A stretch of 64,000 bases of DNA from Leptospira montravelensis. GTDB lineage: Bacteria; Spirochaetota; Leptospiria; Leptospirales; Leptospiraceae. Where the stretch lies: positions 186,001 to 250,000 of the forward strand of contig NZ_RQFO01000004.1 in assembly GCF_004770045.1 (NCBI RefSeq), in the 5' to 3' direction. Each line of letters opens with the position of its first letter. Position 1 is the first letter of the stretch. Below, piece by piece: positions 36,497-45,595 of this stretch. The notes beneath the pieces are model-generated. The model made no database searches. It was not told the DNA's origin and saw only the letters and a list, made by a program, of their open reading frames with translations. Both the position numbers and the translations under genes were made by a program.

Positions 36497-36796
36497 TTAT
36501 TTTTTATACACTTTGACAATCGTTTGAATCAATTCTTTAAACTTAGGATCTTTTAGGCTATAAAACACTTGGTTTGAAGACTTACGTGATTCTAAGATTC
36601 CATTGTTTTTCATCTTACTTAGGTGTTGGGAAGCTGCTGATTGACTTGTTCCAAGGAGTTCGACAAGTTGGCCTACAGTTTTTTCCTCTTTAGCAAGGGT
36701 ATATAAAATCAATAAACGAATAGGGTGGGCAATACCTTGTATTCCTTTAATGGCTTGTTCCAATTGTTGTTTTGAGAGTTCTGTTTTTATTTTCAT
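36497..36796 (-). CDS. ArsR-family winged-helix regulator
   Basis: About 99 residues from ATG 36796 (a GTG three bases earlier is possible). AIKGIQGIAHPIRLLILYTL, TVGQLVELLGTSQSAASQHL and SKMKNNGILESRKSSNQVFY form a standard ArsR/SmtB winged helix. There is no cysteine anywhere, so the classical alpha-3 metal site (ELCVC) is missing, and the signal sensed is unlikely to be arsenite or cadmium by that route. It likely represses its own or neighbouring genes as a dimer. A perfect 13-bp inverted repeat lies 100 bases upstream, after the dehydrogenase gene. Confidence 0.88.
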   Translation of the reverse strand: MKIKTELSKQQLEQAIKGIQGIAHPIRLLILYTLAKEEKTVGQLVELLGTSQSAASQHLSKMKNNGILESRKSSNQVFYSLKDPKFKELIQTIVKVYKK

Positions 36797-36895
36797 CACT
36801 AAGGATTCCGTTATATCCTTATGACGAATGTATACTGATTTTACCTACGAAATTTTTTTCGTTTGAAAAAAAAATGACAAAACCTAAGTGGCTTA

Positions 36896-36938
36896 TAATG
36901 ATTTAGCCTTCAGTTAAAATCTAAGGGCTAAATCATTA
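36896..36938 (-). repeat. Perfect 13-bp inverted repeat between dehydrogenase and arsR-like genes
   Basis: TAATGATTTAGCC (36896-36908) is the exact complement of GGCTAAATCATTA (36926-36938) with a 17-base spacer. It starts eight bases after the minus-strand dehydrogenase stop. It could be a transcription terminator stem, though the T-run on that strand comes only about 25 bases later. It could also be a dimer-binding operator. Confidence 0.75.
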
Positions 36939-36945
36939 ATCAAAG

Positions 36946-37713
36946 TTAGATTCGAACACCGCCGGAAATTTCTAATACAACACCGGTCACTAAATCATTC
37001 GAAATAATAAACTCAGCAGTGGACGCAATTTCATCTGGTTCACCCAGTCTTCCCACAGGAATGATGGATTTCCATTTTTCCAATGCTTCTGGGTTCATAT
37101 CTTTTAGAACCATTTCAGTTCCAATAAATCCTGGGGCAATTCCTGCAACGCGGATTCCAAACTTTGCTAGTTCTTTCGACCAAGTCACAGTCATTGCGGC
37201 AACTCCCGCTTTGGCAGCACTGTAGTTAGTTTGGCCTGAGTTTCCATGCATAGCGATGGAAGCAATGGGAATGATCACTCCCTTCTTTTGTTCTACCATT
37301 TTTGAAGCTGCTTCTCTTGCGGTAAGGAATACACCTGTCAGATTCACATCAATGACAGATTGCCATTGGTCGAGTCCCATTTTTCCTTTGACCTTACCTG
37401 TTTCTTTGTCCACTCGGATGAGTAAACCATCACGCAAAATTCCTGCGTTCAAAATGGCAACGTCCAGACTTCCCTGAAAAGCCGCTGCTTCTTCAATCAG
37501 TCGAATGCTGTCTTCTTCTTTTGCTACATTGGCAATGACACCAGTAGTTTTGATCCCTTCTTTTTGAAAGAAGGCGACTGTTTCGTCCAACTTGTCTTTT
37601 TGGATGTCTGAGAGAATGATATTGGCTCCGGCCTTACCTAATCGGTAAGCCATTGCCTTTCCGAGTCCACCGGCAGATCCGGTGACGAGAATATTTGCGC
37701 CTTTTAATTCCAT
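36946..37713 (-). CDS. Short-chain dehydrogenase/reductase, FabG-like
   Basis: A 255-residue classical [22 protein letters not shown] is the TGx3GxG cofactor loop, LNAGIL is the NAG motif, [10 protein letters not shown] carries the catalytic serine and [13 protein letters not shown] the Tyr-x3-Lys pair. [10 protein letters not shown] and [14 protein letters not shown] complete a FabG/PhaB-like protein. It could be a beta-ketoacyl-ACP or acetoacetyl-CoA reductase; no fatty-acid gene is next to it, so the pathway is open. A 34-residue insertion-like stretch ([18 protein letters not shown]) before the catalytic serine is somewhat longer than in E. coli FabG. The nearest downstream gene is the ArsR-type regulator. 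Confidence 0.88.
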   Translation of the reverse strand: MELKGANILVTGSAGGLGKAMAYRLGKAGANIILSDIQKDKLDETVAFFQKEGIKTTGVIANVAKEEDSIRLIEEAAAFQGSLDVAILNAGILRDGLLIRVDKETGKVKGKMGLDQWQSVIDVNLTGVFLTAREAASKMVEQKKGVIIPIASIAMHGNSGQTNYSAAKAGVAAMTVTWSKELAKFGIRVAGIAPGFIGTEMVLKDMNPEALEKWKSIIPVGRLGEPDEIASTAEFIISNDLVTGVVLEISGGVRI

Positions 37714-37771
37714 GACCGCCAGTTTCGAAAATGCCGGACAGGTGGTCGATACAATTAAGGGGTTTGTTTTC

Positions 37772-38464
37772 CTAGATTTCGGCTAGTTCCGCACTGCGAA
37801 ACGACACATAATTGTCGTTAAATGGAATTTCGACTCGTGCGACAGTTCGATCGGGGTGGGTGATGATTCGAAATAAATTGGGGTCAACCCCTTCGTTTTT
37901 AAGTAAAATCATAATCAGAGCAATTCCAAGTCCTGCCCCTTCCGTGTTGTCCATATTGTCCATATAGAATTCGGCAATGTCATTGTAATTCATTGACTTT
38001 TTCATTTTTTCCCGCATCCGAGCTTCTTCGGTTTTGATTACCGGAGTGTTGTTTGTGACTTCGACAAGAAGTCCATCCAAACAGTAGTGGAATTTAATTT
38101 GCACATAGACACCACGTGCCAAACAACGTTTTCCATATTCGTCAGCCATCTTCTCAGAAAACTTTTTGGAATAATCTTTGATGCCTTGGAGGTAGTCATT
38201 TTCATCAGTGATATCGAGGCCTTCGTCTTCAAAAAACACTCGTTTCTGATTGGCTTTGATGCCATTGATAGTGAGTTCTTTGGCAATGGTATACAACATC
38301 TCCACAAAATGAGTTTGGTTGACCTCTGCTAGAATATTAGTGATAAGTCCAAGAACGTATTGCTCTAGTTGGCGATTCATCCGAGAAGACCTTACGACAA
38401 TTTTGGATTTTGCCTTTACTAAATCGGGAATTTGTGTTTCTAATTCTACAAAAGGTTTCGCCAC
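37772..38464 (-). CDS. Stand-alone GHKL (histidine-kinase-type) ATPase domain protein
   Basis: A 230-residue protein. [17 protein letters not shown] in the first half resembles the N-box of GHKL ATPases (conserved Glu and Asn), and [20 protein letters not shown] with the G-rich box follows near residue 175. There is no H-box/dimerisation domain, receiver, sensor or membrane segment. It may be a serine/threonine-kinase-like anti-sigma factor or an orphan kinase module. A stretch with [15 protein letters not shown] helices precedes the ATPase fold. The GTG start at 38464 has AAGGAA seven bases upstream. It is well separated from its neighbours and no partner gene is adjacent. Confidence 0.72.
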   Translation of the reverse strand: MAKPFVELETQIPDLVKAKSKIVVRSSRMNRQLEQYVLGLITNILAEVNQTHFVEMLYTIAKELTINGIKANQKRVFFEDEGLDITDENDYLQGIKDYSKKFSEKMADEYGKRCLARGVYVQIKFHYCLDGLLVEVTNNTPVIKTEEARMREKMKKSMNYNDIAEFYMDNMDNTEGAGLGIALIMILLKNEGVDPNLFRIITHPDRTVARVEIPFNDNYVSFRSAELAEI

Positions 38465-38600
38465 GAATCATTCCTTAAAGTGGGGGACTATTCCCACATG
38501 GTTCTATTATCGAACCGGGAAATCCACAACTAAAATCTCAAGGGAAATTCACTGTTTTTCCTGTTTTTTTACCATTTCCAGGAAATAAACGCATTTTCCA

Positions 38601-38630
38601 TTGACCAAAGAGCCTCATTTAAAATAGTGT
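38601..38630 (+). promoter_or_regulatory. Candidate promoter for the tRNA-secE-nusG transcript
   Basis: TTGACC at 38601-38606 and TAGTGT at 38625-38630 are separated by 18 bases, about 50 bases upstream of tRNA-Thr. The -35 is strong and the -10 is weak; the position is right for a tRNA promoter. Confidence 0.35.
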
Positions 38631-38676
38631 AAAAAACCTAGCCTCGCTTGGATACCCGCGCTTGGGTGGGAAACGT

Positions 38677-38750
<74 letters not shown>

Positions 38751-38755
38751 TGTTT

Positions 38756-38829
<74 letters not shown>

Positions 38830-38868
38830 GACTACAGAATATAGAATTAGAGAACAGGACAAGGATCA

Positions 38869-39057
38869 ATGAAAGCTACGAGTTTCATTCAGGAATGTAA
38901 AGCAGAACTTGAAAAAGTACATTGGCCTACGCGCCAGGAAGTAGTGAGTTCTACCGTTGTAGTCCTAGTTACAGTATTTATCTTTTCCCTATTTTTATCA
39001 GCTTCGGATTTTGTTTTCTTGAAACTGTTAAAGTGGTTCTGGGCATTAGGAACATAG
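38869..39057 (+). CDS. secE: Preprotein translocase subunit SecE
   Basis: A 62-residue protein with the SecE signature [20 protein letters not shown], a short amphipathic helix before one membrane span ([20 protein letters not shown]). SecE clamps the SecY channel in the inner membrane. This is the short single-helix form common outside enteric bacteria. It lies 40 bases after tRNA-Trp and eight bases before nusG. The rpmG gene often found between the tRNA and secE is absent. Confidence 0.93.
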   Translation: MKATSFIQECKAELEKVHWPTRQEVVSSTVVVLVTVFIFSLFLSASDFVFLKLLKWFWALGT

Positions 39058-39065
39058 GTAGGGAA

Positions 39066-39620
39066 GTGGGCGATTCTTTAGATAAAAAATGGTATGTGCT
39101 TCAAACTTATTCCGGTCACGAGAATAAGGTGAAGACAAACATTGAGAAGATGGTCCAACAACAAAAGCTGGAAGACCAAATCTTCGCGGTTAAAATTCCT
39201 TCAATGGAAGTTGCCGAAATGAAAAACGGCAAGAAGAAGGTCACAAAGAAAAAACTCATGCCGGGTTACGTTCTCGTTGAGATGAACATGACCGATGACC
39301 TTCGATTTAAAATCCAGAACTTACCTTCTGTGTCTACGTTTGTAGGCGGAAAAGGAAAGGGTCCGGAGCCACTTTCACTGGATGAGATCAAAAACCTCTT
39401 CAGCGATGTGGGAAGTGTGGAATCGGAAGAAGTTTCGAGACCTCGTTTCCTATTCAAAGTGGGTGAAACATTGAAAATCATAGATGGTCCGTTTGCAAAT
39501 TTCACGGGACTGGTGGATGAAATTTTTCCTGATAAGGGAAGACTCCGCGTTCGTGTAGAAATTTTTGGAAGATCCACTCCAGTCGAGTTGGATTATCTCC
39601 AAGTAAAATCGGAACAGTAG
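39066..39620 (+). CDS. nusG: Transcription termination/antitermination factor NusG
   Basis: About 184 residues from the GTG at 39066; the frame is open further upstream but that part overlaps secE. KKWYVLQTYSGHENKVKTNI and KKLMPGYVLVEMNMTDDL form the NGN domain that binds the RNA polymerase clamp. FKVGETLKIIDGPFANFTGL is the KOW motif that contacts Rho or S10. It couples transcription to translation or termination. The ribosome site GGTAGGGA lies very close to the start. Next comes rplK after 39 bases. Confidence 0.93.
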   Translation: MGDSLDKKWYVLQTYSGHENKVKTNIEKMVQQQKLEDQIFAVKIPSMEVAEMKNGKKKVTKKKLMPGYVLVEMNMTDDLRFKIQNLPSVSTFVGGKGKGPEPLSLDEIKNLFSDVGSVESEEVSRPRFLFKVGETLKIIDGPFANFTGLVDEIFPDKGRLRVRVEIFGRSTPVELDYLQVKSEQ

Positions 39621-39659
39621 AACTGATAGATTGACTTTTAGTAAGGAACTTGAAACGAG

Positions 39660-40085
39660 ATGGCTGCAAAGAAAGTAGTAAAACAAATTAAACTCCAAGT
39701 GGAAGCAGGGAAAGCAAACCCGGCTCCTCCAGTAGGTCCCGCTCTTGGTCAAGCTGGACTCAATATTATGGAATTTTGTAAACAGTTTAACGAAAGATCA
39801 AAAAACCAAATGGGACTCAAACTCCCTGTGGTCATTACTGTATATTCCGATAGAAGTTTTACATTCGTAACGAAATCTCCTCCGGCGGCTCTTCTTGTGA
39901 TGAAGGCCCTAGGACTTCAAGGTGGTTCTGCCACTCCTCACACTGTAAAAGTGGGAACAATCAAACGAGCTCAACTAGAAGAAATTGCAAAAACTAAGAT
40001 GGAAGACCTAAACGCGAACGATATGGATGCAGCAATCAACATCATTGCTGGAACTTGTCGTTCGATGGGTGTAAACGTCGAGTAA
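39660..40085 (+). CDS. rplK: 50S ribosomal protein L11
   Basis: A 141-residue L11, part of the GTPase-associated centre with 23S rRNA and the L10-L7/L12 stalk. [20 protein letters not shown] is the near-invariant N-terminal domain, and [20 protein letters not shown] with [19 protein letters not shown] forms the linker and RNA-binding C-terminal domain. Length is that of E. coli L11. It begins the rplKAJL group, 25 bases before rplA. Confidence 0.97.
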   Translation: MAAKKVVKQIKLQVEAGKANPAPPVGPALGQAGLNIMEFCKQFNERSKNQMGLKLPVVITVYSDRSFTFVTKSPPAALLVMKALGLQGGSATPHTVKVGTIKRAQLEEIAKTKMEDLNANDMDAAINIIAGTCRSMGVNVE

Positions 40086-40110
40086 TCATTAGGAAACGGG
40101 AACCGAAGTC

Positions 40111-40803
40111 ATGAAACGCGGCAAAAAATATATCCAACTCAAAGAGAAAGTCGATCGCACAAAGGTTTATACCCTTGGTGAAGCAGTCGGTTTGGCAAAA
40201 GCTACTAGTTTTTCCAAATTTGATGGAACTTTAGAGATTTCGACTAAAATCAATTATAAATCTCTCCAAAACGTAAGAGGGACAATCTCTCTTCCACACG
40301 GAACTGGAAAAACAATCAAAGTTTTGGTTTTCTGCAAAGGAGACAAACAAAACGAAGCGAAGGAAGCTGGTGCTGATTTCGTAGGAGATATGGATCTCAT
40401 TGAAAAAGTTTCTGGTGGATGGACTGATTTCGACGCTTGTGTGGCGACTCCTGATATGATGAAGGAAGTTGGTAAACTTGGTCCAGTTCTTGGTCGTAAA
40501 GGTCTTATGCCAAAACCAAAAGCGGGAACAGTAACCACTGACGTATCCAAAGCAGTGAAAGAACTCAAAGCAGGTCGAATTGAATACCGCCCTGACAAAG
40601 GGGGAGTGGTTCACTTAGGAGTAGGAAAATGTTCCTTCTCTGATGACAAACTTTCTGACAATATCAATGCTGTTGTTGCAGCCCTTATGAAAGACAAACC
40701 TTCCGATGCGAAGGGTGATTATCTCAAGTCTTTCTCAGTAGCAGCAACTATGGGAATCGGCGTAAAAGTCGATGTGAAAGAACTAGTAAACGCGAACATA
40801 TAA
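40111..40803 (+). CDS. rplA: 50S ribosomal protein L1
   Basis: A 230-residue L1, which forms the mobile E-site stalk and in many bacteria represses its own operon. KFDGTLEISTKINYKSLQNV, VRGTISLPHGTGKTIKVLVF and VGKLGPVLGRKGLMPKPKAG are diagnostic, as is GVGKCSFSDDKLSDNINAV. Normal length. It sits 12 bases before rplJ. No leader structure mimicking the rRNA site was identified here. Confidence 0.97.
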   Translation: MKRGKKYIQLKEKVDRTKVYTLGEAVGLAKATSFSKFDGTLEISTKINYKSLQNVRGTISLPHGTGKTIKVLVFCKGDKQNEAKEAGADFVGDMDLIEKVSGGWTDFDACVATPDMMKEVGKLGPVLGRKGLMPKPKAGTVTTDVSKAVKELKAGRIEYRPDKGGVVHLGVGKCSFSDDKLSDNINAVVAALMKDKPSDAKGDYLKSFSVAATMGIGVKVDVKELVNANI

Positions 40804-40815
40804 CGAGTAAGAATC

Positions 40816-41349
40816 ATGGCAAATCCATCTAAAATTGAAGCAGTAGCAGAACTAAAGACCCGTTTGGAAAAACGACCTAACTTTATTTTAGCATCTTACA
40901 GCGGTTTAACTGTTGAAGATATGTCCAACCTTCGTGCGAAACTTCGCAAAGAAGGATCGGAGATGAAGGTGATTAAAAACAACCTATTCCTCCGTGCATT
41001 AAAAGAGTCTTCTGAACATAAAAACAACTCCATTGACTTTGGGGATGTTTACAAAGGCCCACTTGCAGCTATTTTCTCTCTGGATGCACTTCCAGCAGTA
41101 GCAAAAGTTTGTAAGGACTTTGCAAAAGATAAGAAGGAACTCGAAATTAGAACCGGCTATATGGACGGGGAAGTTTTGGGTAAATCTGGAGTAGAGGCGA
41201 TTGCTGGACTTCCGTCCAAACAAGAACTTCTTGCGCAAGTGGCTCGTGGGATCAATGCTCCTGCAACGCAAATTGCTTCTGGAATCAATCAAATCATGGC
41301 ATCACTGGCACGCGCCATCAATGCTGTAGCCGAGAAAAACGGCAATTAG
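40816..41349 (+). CDS. rplJ: 50S ribosomal protein L10
   Basis: A 177-residue L10, the base of the L7/L12 stalk. [31 protein letters not shown] and YKGPLAAIF are the RNA-binding domain. The C-terminal helix ([16 protein letters not shown] [20 protein letters not shown]) binds the L7/L12 dimers. Length is close to the usual 165-175. It is 36 bases before rplL. Confidence 0.96.
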   Translation: MANPSKIEAVAELKTRLEKRPNFILASYSGLTVEDMSNLRAKLRKEGSEMKVIKNNLFLRALKESSEHKNNSIDFGDVYKGPLAAIFSLDALPAVAKVCKDFAKDKKELEIRTGYMDGEVLGKSGVEAIAGLPSKQELLAQVARGINAPATQIASGINQIMASLARAINAVAEKNGN

Positions 41350-41385
41350 TAATCATAGTGATTAGTAGGATAAGGAGAATATAGG

Positions 41386-41769
41386 ATGTCTGTTGACGCG
41401 CTATTAGAACAAATTGGAAGTCTTACACTGGTTCAGGCAGCTGATCTAGTGAAAAAGATGGAGGACAAATTCGGGATTTCTGCTGCTGCACCGGTTGCGG
41501 TAGCGGCTGTTGCGGGTGCAGGTGGTGGCGCAGCTGCTGCTGAAGAGCCTGCAACTTTCAATGTAATCTTGAAAGCACACGGTGACAAAAAGATCGACGT
41601 TATTAAACTCGTTCGCGAAATCACTGGTCTTGGATTGGCAGATGCGAAAACGCTTGTTGAAGCTGGTGGAAAATCAGTGAAAGAAGGCGTTTCTAAAGAC
41701 GAAGCTGCTGATATTAAGAAAAAACTCGAAGGTGTTGGGGCTCAAGTAGAAGTTGCTGCTGCCGGTTAA
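41386..41769 (+). CDS. rplL: 50S ribosomal protein L7/L12
   Basis: A 127-residue L7/L12 that recruits translational GTPases. [20 protein letters not shown] is the dimer domain, an Ala/Gly-rich hinge ([18 protein letters not shown]) follows, and the C-terminal domain has [20 protein letters not shown] and [18 protein letters not shown]. Strong codon bias toward highly expressed choices is visible. A terminator-like hairpin follows within 40 bases, so only part of the transcripts should reach rpoB. Confidence 0.97.
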   Translation: MSVDALLEQIGSLTLVQAADLVKKMEDKFGISAAAPVAVAAVAGAGGGAAAAEEPATFNVILKAHGDKKIDVIKLVREITGLGLADAKTLVEAGGKSVKEGVSKDEAADIKKKLEGVGAQVEVAAAG

Positions 41770-41805
41770 TCGGTTGCCAATTTTTAAACCCAGTCTTCAA
41801 AAACT

Positions 41806-41846
41806 TAGAGGCAGGGAGGCCGTAGGCGTCCCCACCTCTATTTTTT
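41806..41846 (+). terminator. Attenuator-type terminator between rplL and rpoB
   Basis: TAGAGG with inner AGGGA pairs with TCCCC/CCTCTA, and six T follow immediately (41841-41846). This looks like a rho-independent terminator. Its place between rplL and rpoB corresponds to the partial terminator known in E. coli, which lowers rpoBC expression relative to ribosomal proteins. Confidence 0.75.
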
Positions 41847-41894
41847 CGTTTATCATACCATCTACTATTTTCATGTCTCTAGGGAGAGTATTCC

Positions 41895-44800
41895 ATGCAT
41901 ACCCGAATGCAAATTAGAAACCGGGTAAATTTCGGTAAAATTACCGACCTCAATTTACTTCCTAATCTTATCTACGTACAGAAAAAATCCTTTGATTGGT
42001 TTCTCCAGTCGGAAGTGAAAGATCCGACGAAACGTTTGAACCAAGGGTTGGAAGCGGTATTTCGCGAATCCTTCCCAATCGAATCGCCAAACAACGATAT
42101 GGTCATGGAATATGGCCATTATATCTTGGGAGAGCCAAAACGCGATCCACAAGAGTGCAAAGACACTGATTCCTCCTTTGCAGTTCCCTTAAAAGCAGTC
42201 ATTCGACTCATCATCAAAGACACCGGAGAGATCCGGGAACAAGTTGTCTACATGGGAGACCTTCCTGTAATGACAGACCACGGAACTTTCATCATCAATG
42301 GTGCGGAAAGGGTAGTGGTGAGCCAGTTGCATAGATCGCCTGGTATTTTCTTTTCTTATGACCAAGTTCGTGATACTTTCTCCGCTCGTGTGATTCCTTA
42401 CAGAGGTTCTTGGTTGGAATTCGAGATGGACAACAAGGGAATCCTCGTTGCCAAAATCGACCGTAAGAAAAAATTCCCGGCCACCCTTCTTGTGAAAGCT
42501 ATGGGAATGGGAACAAACGAAGAAGTATTACGTTTGTTCTACGGATCTTCCAAAATGAAGATTGCTGGTGCCAATCCAAAAGACCTCAAACGTCTGATTG
42601 GTCGCCGAACCATTGCTGATATCATCAACATGGAAACAGGCGAGGTCATGCTCGATGCTGGTTCCAAAATCAATGAAGACAATATCTCCATCCTTCGTGA
42701 AATGAAGGTAAAAGATGTGGATGTCATTGAATTTCCGAAAGGAAAAGACAACCCAGTTCTTATCAACTGCCTTGAAAAAGATGGTGTGAATGACTACGAA
42801 GACGCAGTCAAAAAATTCCACACCATTATGCGTCCGGGCGAACCTTCTACGATTGAAAACGCAGAAGCAGAACTAAAACGTCTCTTTTTCTCTCCTAAAA
42901 CTTTTGATTTAGGAATCGTGGGTCGTTACAAAATCAACAGTAAGTTTGAATTTAATAATCCAAAAGAATTCTCTAAAGCAGAAGACCGAGTTTTAAGAAA
43001 ACAAGATATTATCGAAACTGTTCGTTACCTTGTGATGCTTATGTCGGAAGCGGAAAACTATTATCCAGACGATATTGACCACTTAGGAAATAGAAGGATT
43101 CGTTCTGTTGGTGAGCTTATCGCTAACCAATTGAAACTTGGATTCTCACGTGTGGAACGTGTGATCAAAGAAAGGATGACAGTACAGGAGCCGGAACAAC
43201 AAACTCCGCAGCTTCTCATTTCCATCAAACCAATCACTGCGGTGATCAATGAGTTTTTTGGATCTTCGCAACTTTCTCAGTTTATGGACCAAACCAATCC
43301 ACTAGCAGAACTTACGCACAAACGTAGGTTAAACGCTCTTGGACCAGGGGGTCTTTCTCGTGATAGAGCCGGTTTCGAAGTTCGTGACGTTCATTATTCT
43401 CACTATGGTCGTATGTGCCCAATTGAAACACCGGAAGGTCCAAACATTGGTCTCATCCTTTCCATGTCTAGTTTTGCACGAGTGAACGATTATGGATTCA
43501 TTGAAACTCCATACCGCCTTGTGAAAAACGGAAAAGTTCAAAAACAAGTAGAATACCTCACTGCTGACAAAGAAGAATACCACTACATGGCACAGTCGAA
43601 TTCGACTGTGGATGATAAGGGAGAATTTACTTCTAAACTTATCTCTACTCGCCATAGAGGGGATTTCCCTTTCCGTAGCCCATCTGAGATCCAATATATG
43701 GATCTTGCTCCTTTGCAAGTTGTGTCTGTATCCACAGCACTCATTCCATTTCTCGAACATGATGATGCGAACCGCGCTCTCATGGGTTCGAACATGCAAC
43801 GCCAAGCGGTGCCTCTTCTCACAGAAGAAGCTCCATTTGTCGGAACAGGGATGGAAGCTCGTGCGGCTTATGACGCAGGGGTTTGTATTGTTGCCAAAAA
43901 AGATGGTGTGGTTTCTAAAGTGGATGCCACAGGTGTTTGGATCAAAGAAGACCAATCCAAAGAGATTGTTCATTACCCACTGATTAAATTCAAAAAAACC
44001 AATCAAGGAACTTGTTTTAACCAAAAACCAAACGTTTCTATGTTACACACAACGACTGGTGGTAAGGTAAGTAAGGTTTCTAAAGAACGTGTGGAGATAA
44101 CAACTCCTAACGGTGAAAAAGAAACTCATGAACTTTTTCACTCAGAAGAAGTGCAATTTGTCGCAGTAGTGAAGGAAGGCCAAGACTTAGGAATTGGTGC
44201 ACCGGTTGCTGGACAAATCATCAAAGGGGAAAAATACGGTGAGTTCGGACAAATCCTCCAAAAAGGAACTGTCCTTGCGAACGGTCCTTCCACAGACGCA
44301 GGTTATTTGGCACTAGGACGTAATGTTCTTGTGGCCTTTATGCCTTGGGAAGGTTACAACTTTGAGGATGCGATTTTAATTTCAGAACGAATCATCAAAG
44401 ACGATGTTTTCTCTTCGATCCACATTGAAGAATTCGAAATCCAAGCTCGCGAAACGAAACTTGGACAAGAACAAATCACTCGTGACATTCCAAACCTTTC
44501 GGACAAAGCGTTCCGTGATTTGGATGAATCAGGTGTGATCCGTGTGGGTGCAGAAGTAAAACCTGGGGACATCCTTGTAGGTATGGTCACTCCTAAAGGG
44601 GAAACTGACCTCACTCCAGAATATAAATTATTACACTCCATCTTTGGAGAAAAAGCAAAAGAAGTAAGGGATTCCTCACTTCGTATGCCAAACGGTTTTG
44701 AAGGAACTGTGATCGATATCAAACGTTATTCCCGTGAAACTGGCGATGAACTCGCTGCTGGCGTGGAAGAAATGGTGAAAGTGTATGTCGCTCGTAAACG

Positions 44801-45581
44801 TAAACTCCTCGTGGGTGATAAGATGGCGGGTCGTCACGGAAACAAAGGGGTCGTGGCTCGAGTGATGGCACAAGAAGATATGCCATACATGGAAGATGGA
44901 ACTCCTGTTGATATCGTGCTTAACCCTTTGGGTGTTCCTTCTCGTATGAACCTCGGTCAGATTTTTGAAACACAACTTGGTTTCGCTGCAAAAAAACTAG
45001 GAATCAATTTTGAAACTCCTGTGTTTGATGGAGCTACCGAAGGTGATGTTCATGACTTCTGCAAAAAAGCAGGATTACCAGAAAACAGCAAATTTCAGTT
45101 ATACGACGGAAGAACGGGAGAGAAATTCATCAACCAAGTATTCTGTGGATACATTTACATGTTGAAACTGGCCCACTTAGTGGATGACAAAATCCATGCA
45201 AGATCTACTGGACCTTACTCACTCGTAACGCAACAACCACTCGGTGGTAAAGCGCAGTTCGGGGGACAAAGGTTAGGGGAGATGGAAGTTTGGGCTCTTG
45301 AGGCTTATGGTGCATCACACACCTTACAAGAGTTACTCACCATTAAGTCAGACGACATGTTGGGACGTGCAAGAATTTACGAAGCGATTGTAAAAGGAAT
45401 CCACTCGATCAAACCGGGAATTCCTGAATCCTTCAACGTTCTTGTGCAAGAACTCCGAGGACTAGCTCTTGATATCATCATCAAAGACTCCGAAGGATTG
45501 GAAGTGGATATCTCTGATTACGAAGATGAATTCTCGAAAAACAAAAAGAAAATCAAATTCGAGACCATTGAAAACGTTTAG
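41895..45581 (+). CDS. rpoB: RNA polymerase beta subunit
   Basis: A 1228-residue RpoB. AGGGAGAG seven bases upstream fixes the ATG at 41895. The rifampicin region [20 protein letters not shown] and then [20 protein letters not shown] is close to E. coli, but the Ser531 position is Asn480. [33 protein letters not shown] and [20 protein letters not shown] are core active-centre segments, and [20 protein letters not shown] lies near the C-terminus. It is shorter than the E. coli protein (1342), chiefly lacking lineage-specific insertions. Fourteen bases separate it from rpoC. Confidence 0.98.
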   Translation: MHTRMQIRNRVNFGKITDLNLLPNLIYVQKKSFDWFLQSEVKDPTKRLNQGLEAVFRESFPIESPNNDMVMEYGHYILGEPKRDPQECKDTDSSFAVPLKAVIRLIIKDTGEIREQVVYMGDLPVMTDHGTFIINGAERVVVSQLHRSPGIFFSYDQVRDTFSARVIPYRGSWLEFEMDNKGILVAKIDRKKKFPATLLVKAMGMGTNEEVLRLFYGSSKMKIAGANPKDLKRLIGRRTIADIINMETGEVMLDAGSKINEDNISILREMKVKDVDVIEFPKGKDNPVLINCLEKDGVNDYEDAVKKFHTIMRPGEPSTIENAEAELKRLFFSPKTFDLGIVGRYKINSKFEFNNPKEFSKAEDRVLRKQDIIETVRYLVMLMSEAENYYPDDIDHLGNRRIRSVGELIANQLKLGFSRVERVIKERMTVQEPEQQTPQLLISIKPITAVINEFFGSSQLSQFMDQTNPLAELTHKRRLNALGPGGLSRDRAGFEVRDVHYSHYGRMCPIETPEGPNIGLILSMSSFARVNDYGFIETPYRLVKNGKVQKQVEYLTADKEEYHYMAQSNSTVDDKGEFTSKLISTRHRGDFPFRSPSEIQYMDLAPLQVVSVSTALIPFLEHDDANRALMGSNMQRQAVPLLTEEAPFVGTGMEARAAYDAGVCIVAKKDGVVSKVDATGVWIKEDQSKEIVHYPLIKFKKTNQGTCFNQKPNVSMLHTTTGGKVSKVSKERVEITTPNGEKETHELFHSEEVQFVAVVKEGQDLGIGAPVAGQIIKGEKYGEFGQILQKGTVLANGPSTDAGYLALGRNVLVAFMPWEGYNFEDAILISERIIKDDVFSSIHIEEFEIQARETKLGQEQITRDIPNLSDKAFRDLDESGVIRVGAEVKPGDILVGMVTPKGETDLTPEYKLLHSIFGEKAKEVRDSSLRMPNGFEGTVIDIKRYSRETGDELAAGVEEMVKVYVARKRKLLVGDKMAGRHGNKGVVARVMAQEDMPYMEDGTPVDIVLNPLGVPSRMNLGQIFETQLGFAAKKLGINFETPVFDGATEGDVHDFCKKAGLPENSKFQLYDGRTGEKFINQVFCGYIYMLKLAHLVDDKIHARSTGPYSLVTQQPLGGKAQFGGQRLGEMEVWALEAYGASHTLQELLTIKSDDMLGRARIYEAIVKGIHSIKPGIPESFNVLVQELRGLALDIIIKDSEGLEVDISDYEDEFSKNKKKIKFETIENV

Positions 45582-45595
45582 GGAAGGGAAAAAGT

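Noticed and set aside
36896..36938. Treating the inverted repeat as an insertion-sequence end or CRISPR repeat
   Set aside because: Only one copy is visible, there is no transposase, no target duplication and no array of spacers.
38922..39065. Upstream extension of nusG
   Set aside because: It overlaps secE in another frame; the GTG at 39066 restores the normal length and N-terminus.
41395..41769. Ala-rich hinge of rplL as a repeat element
   Set aside because: It is the normal flexible hinge of L7/L12, not a DNA repeat.
43329..44024. Long minus-strand open frame inside rpoB
   Set aside because: It is the antisense shadow of a highly conserved plus-strand gene; its composition follows rpoB codons and no family is recognisable.
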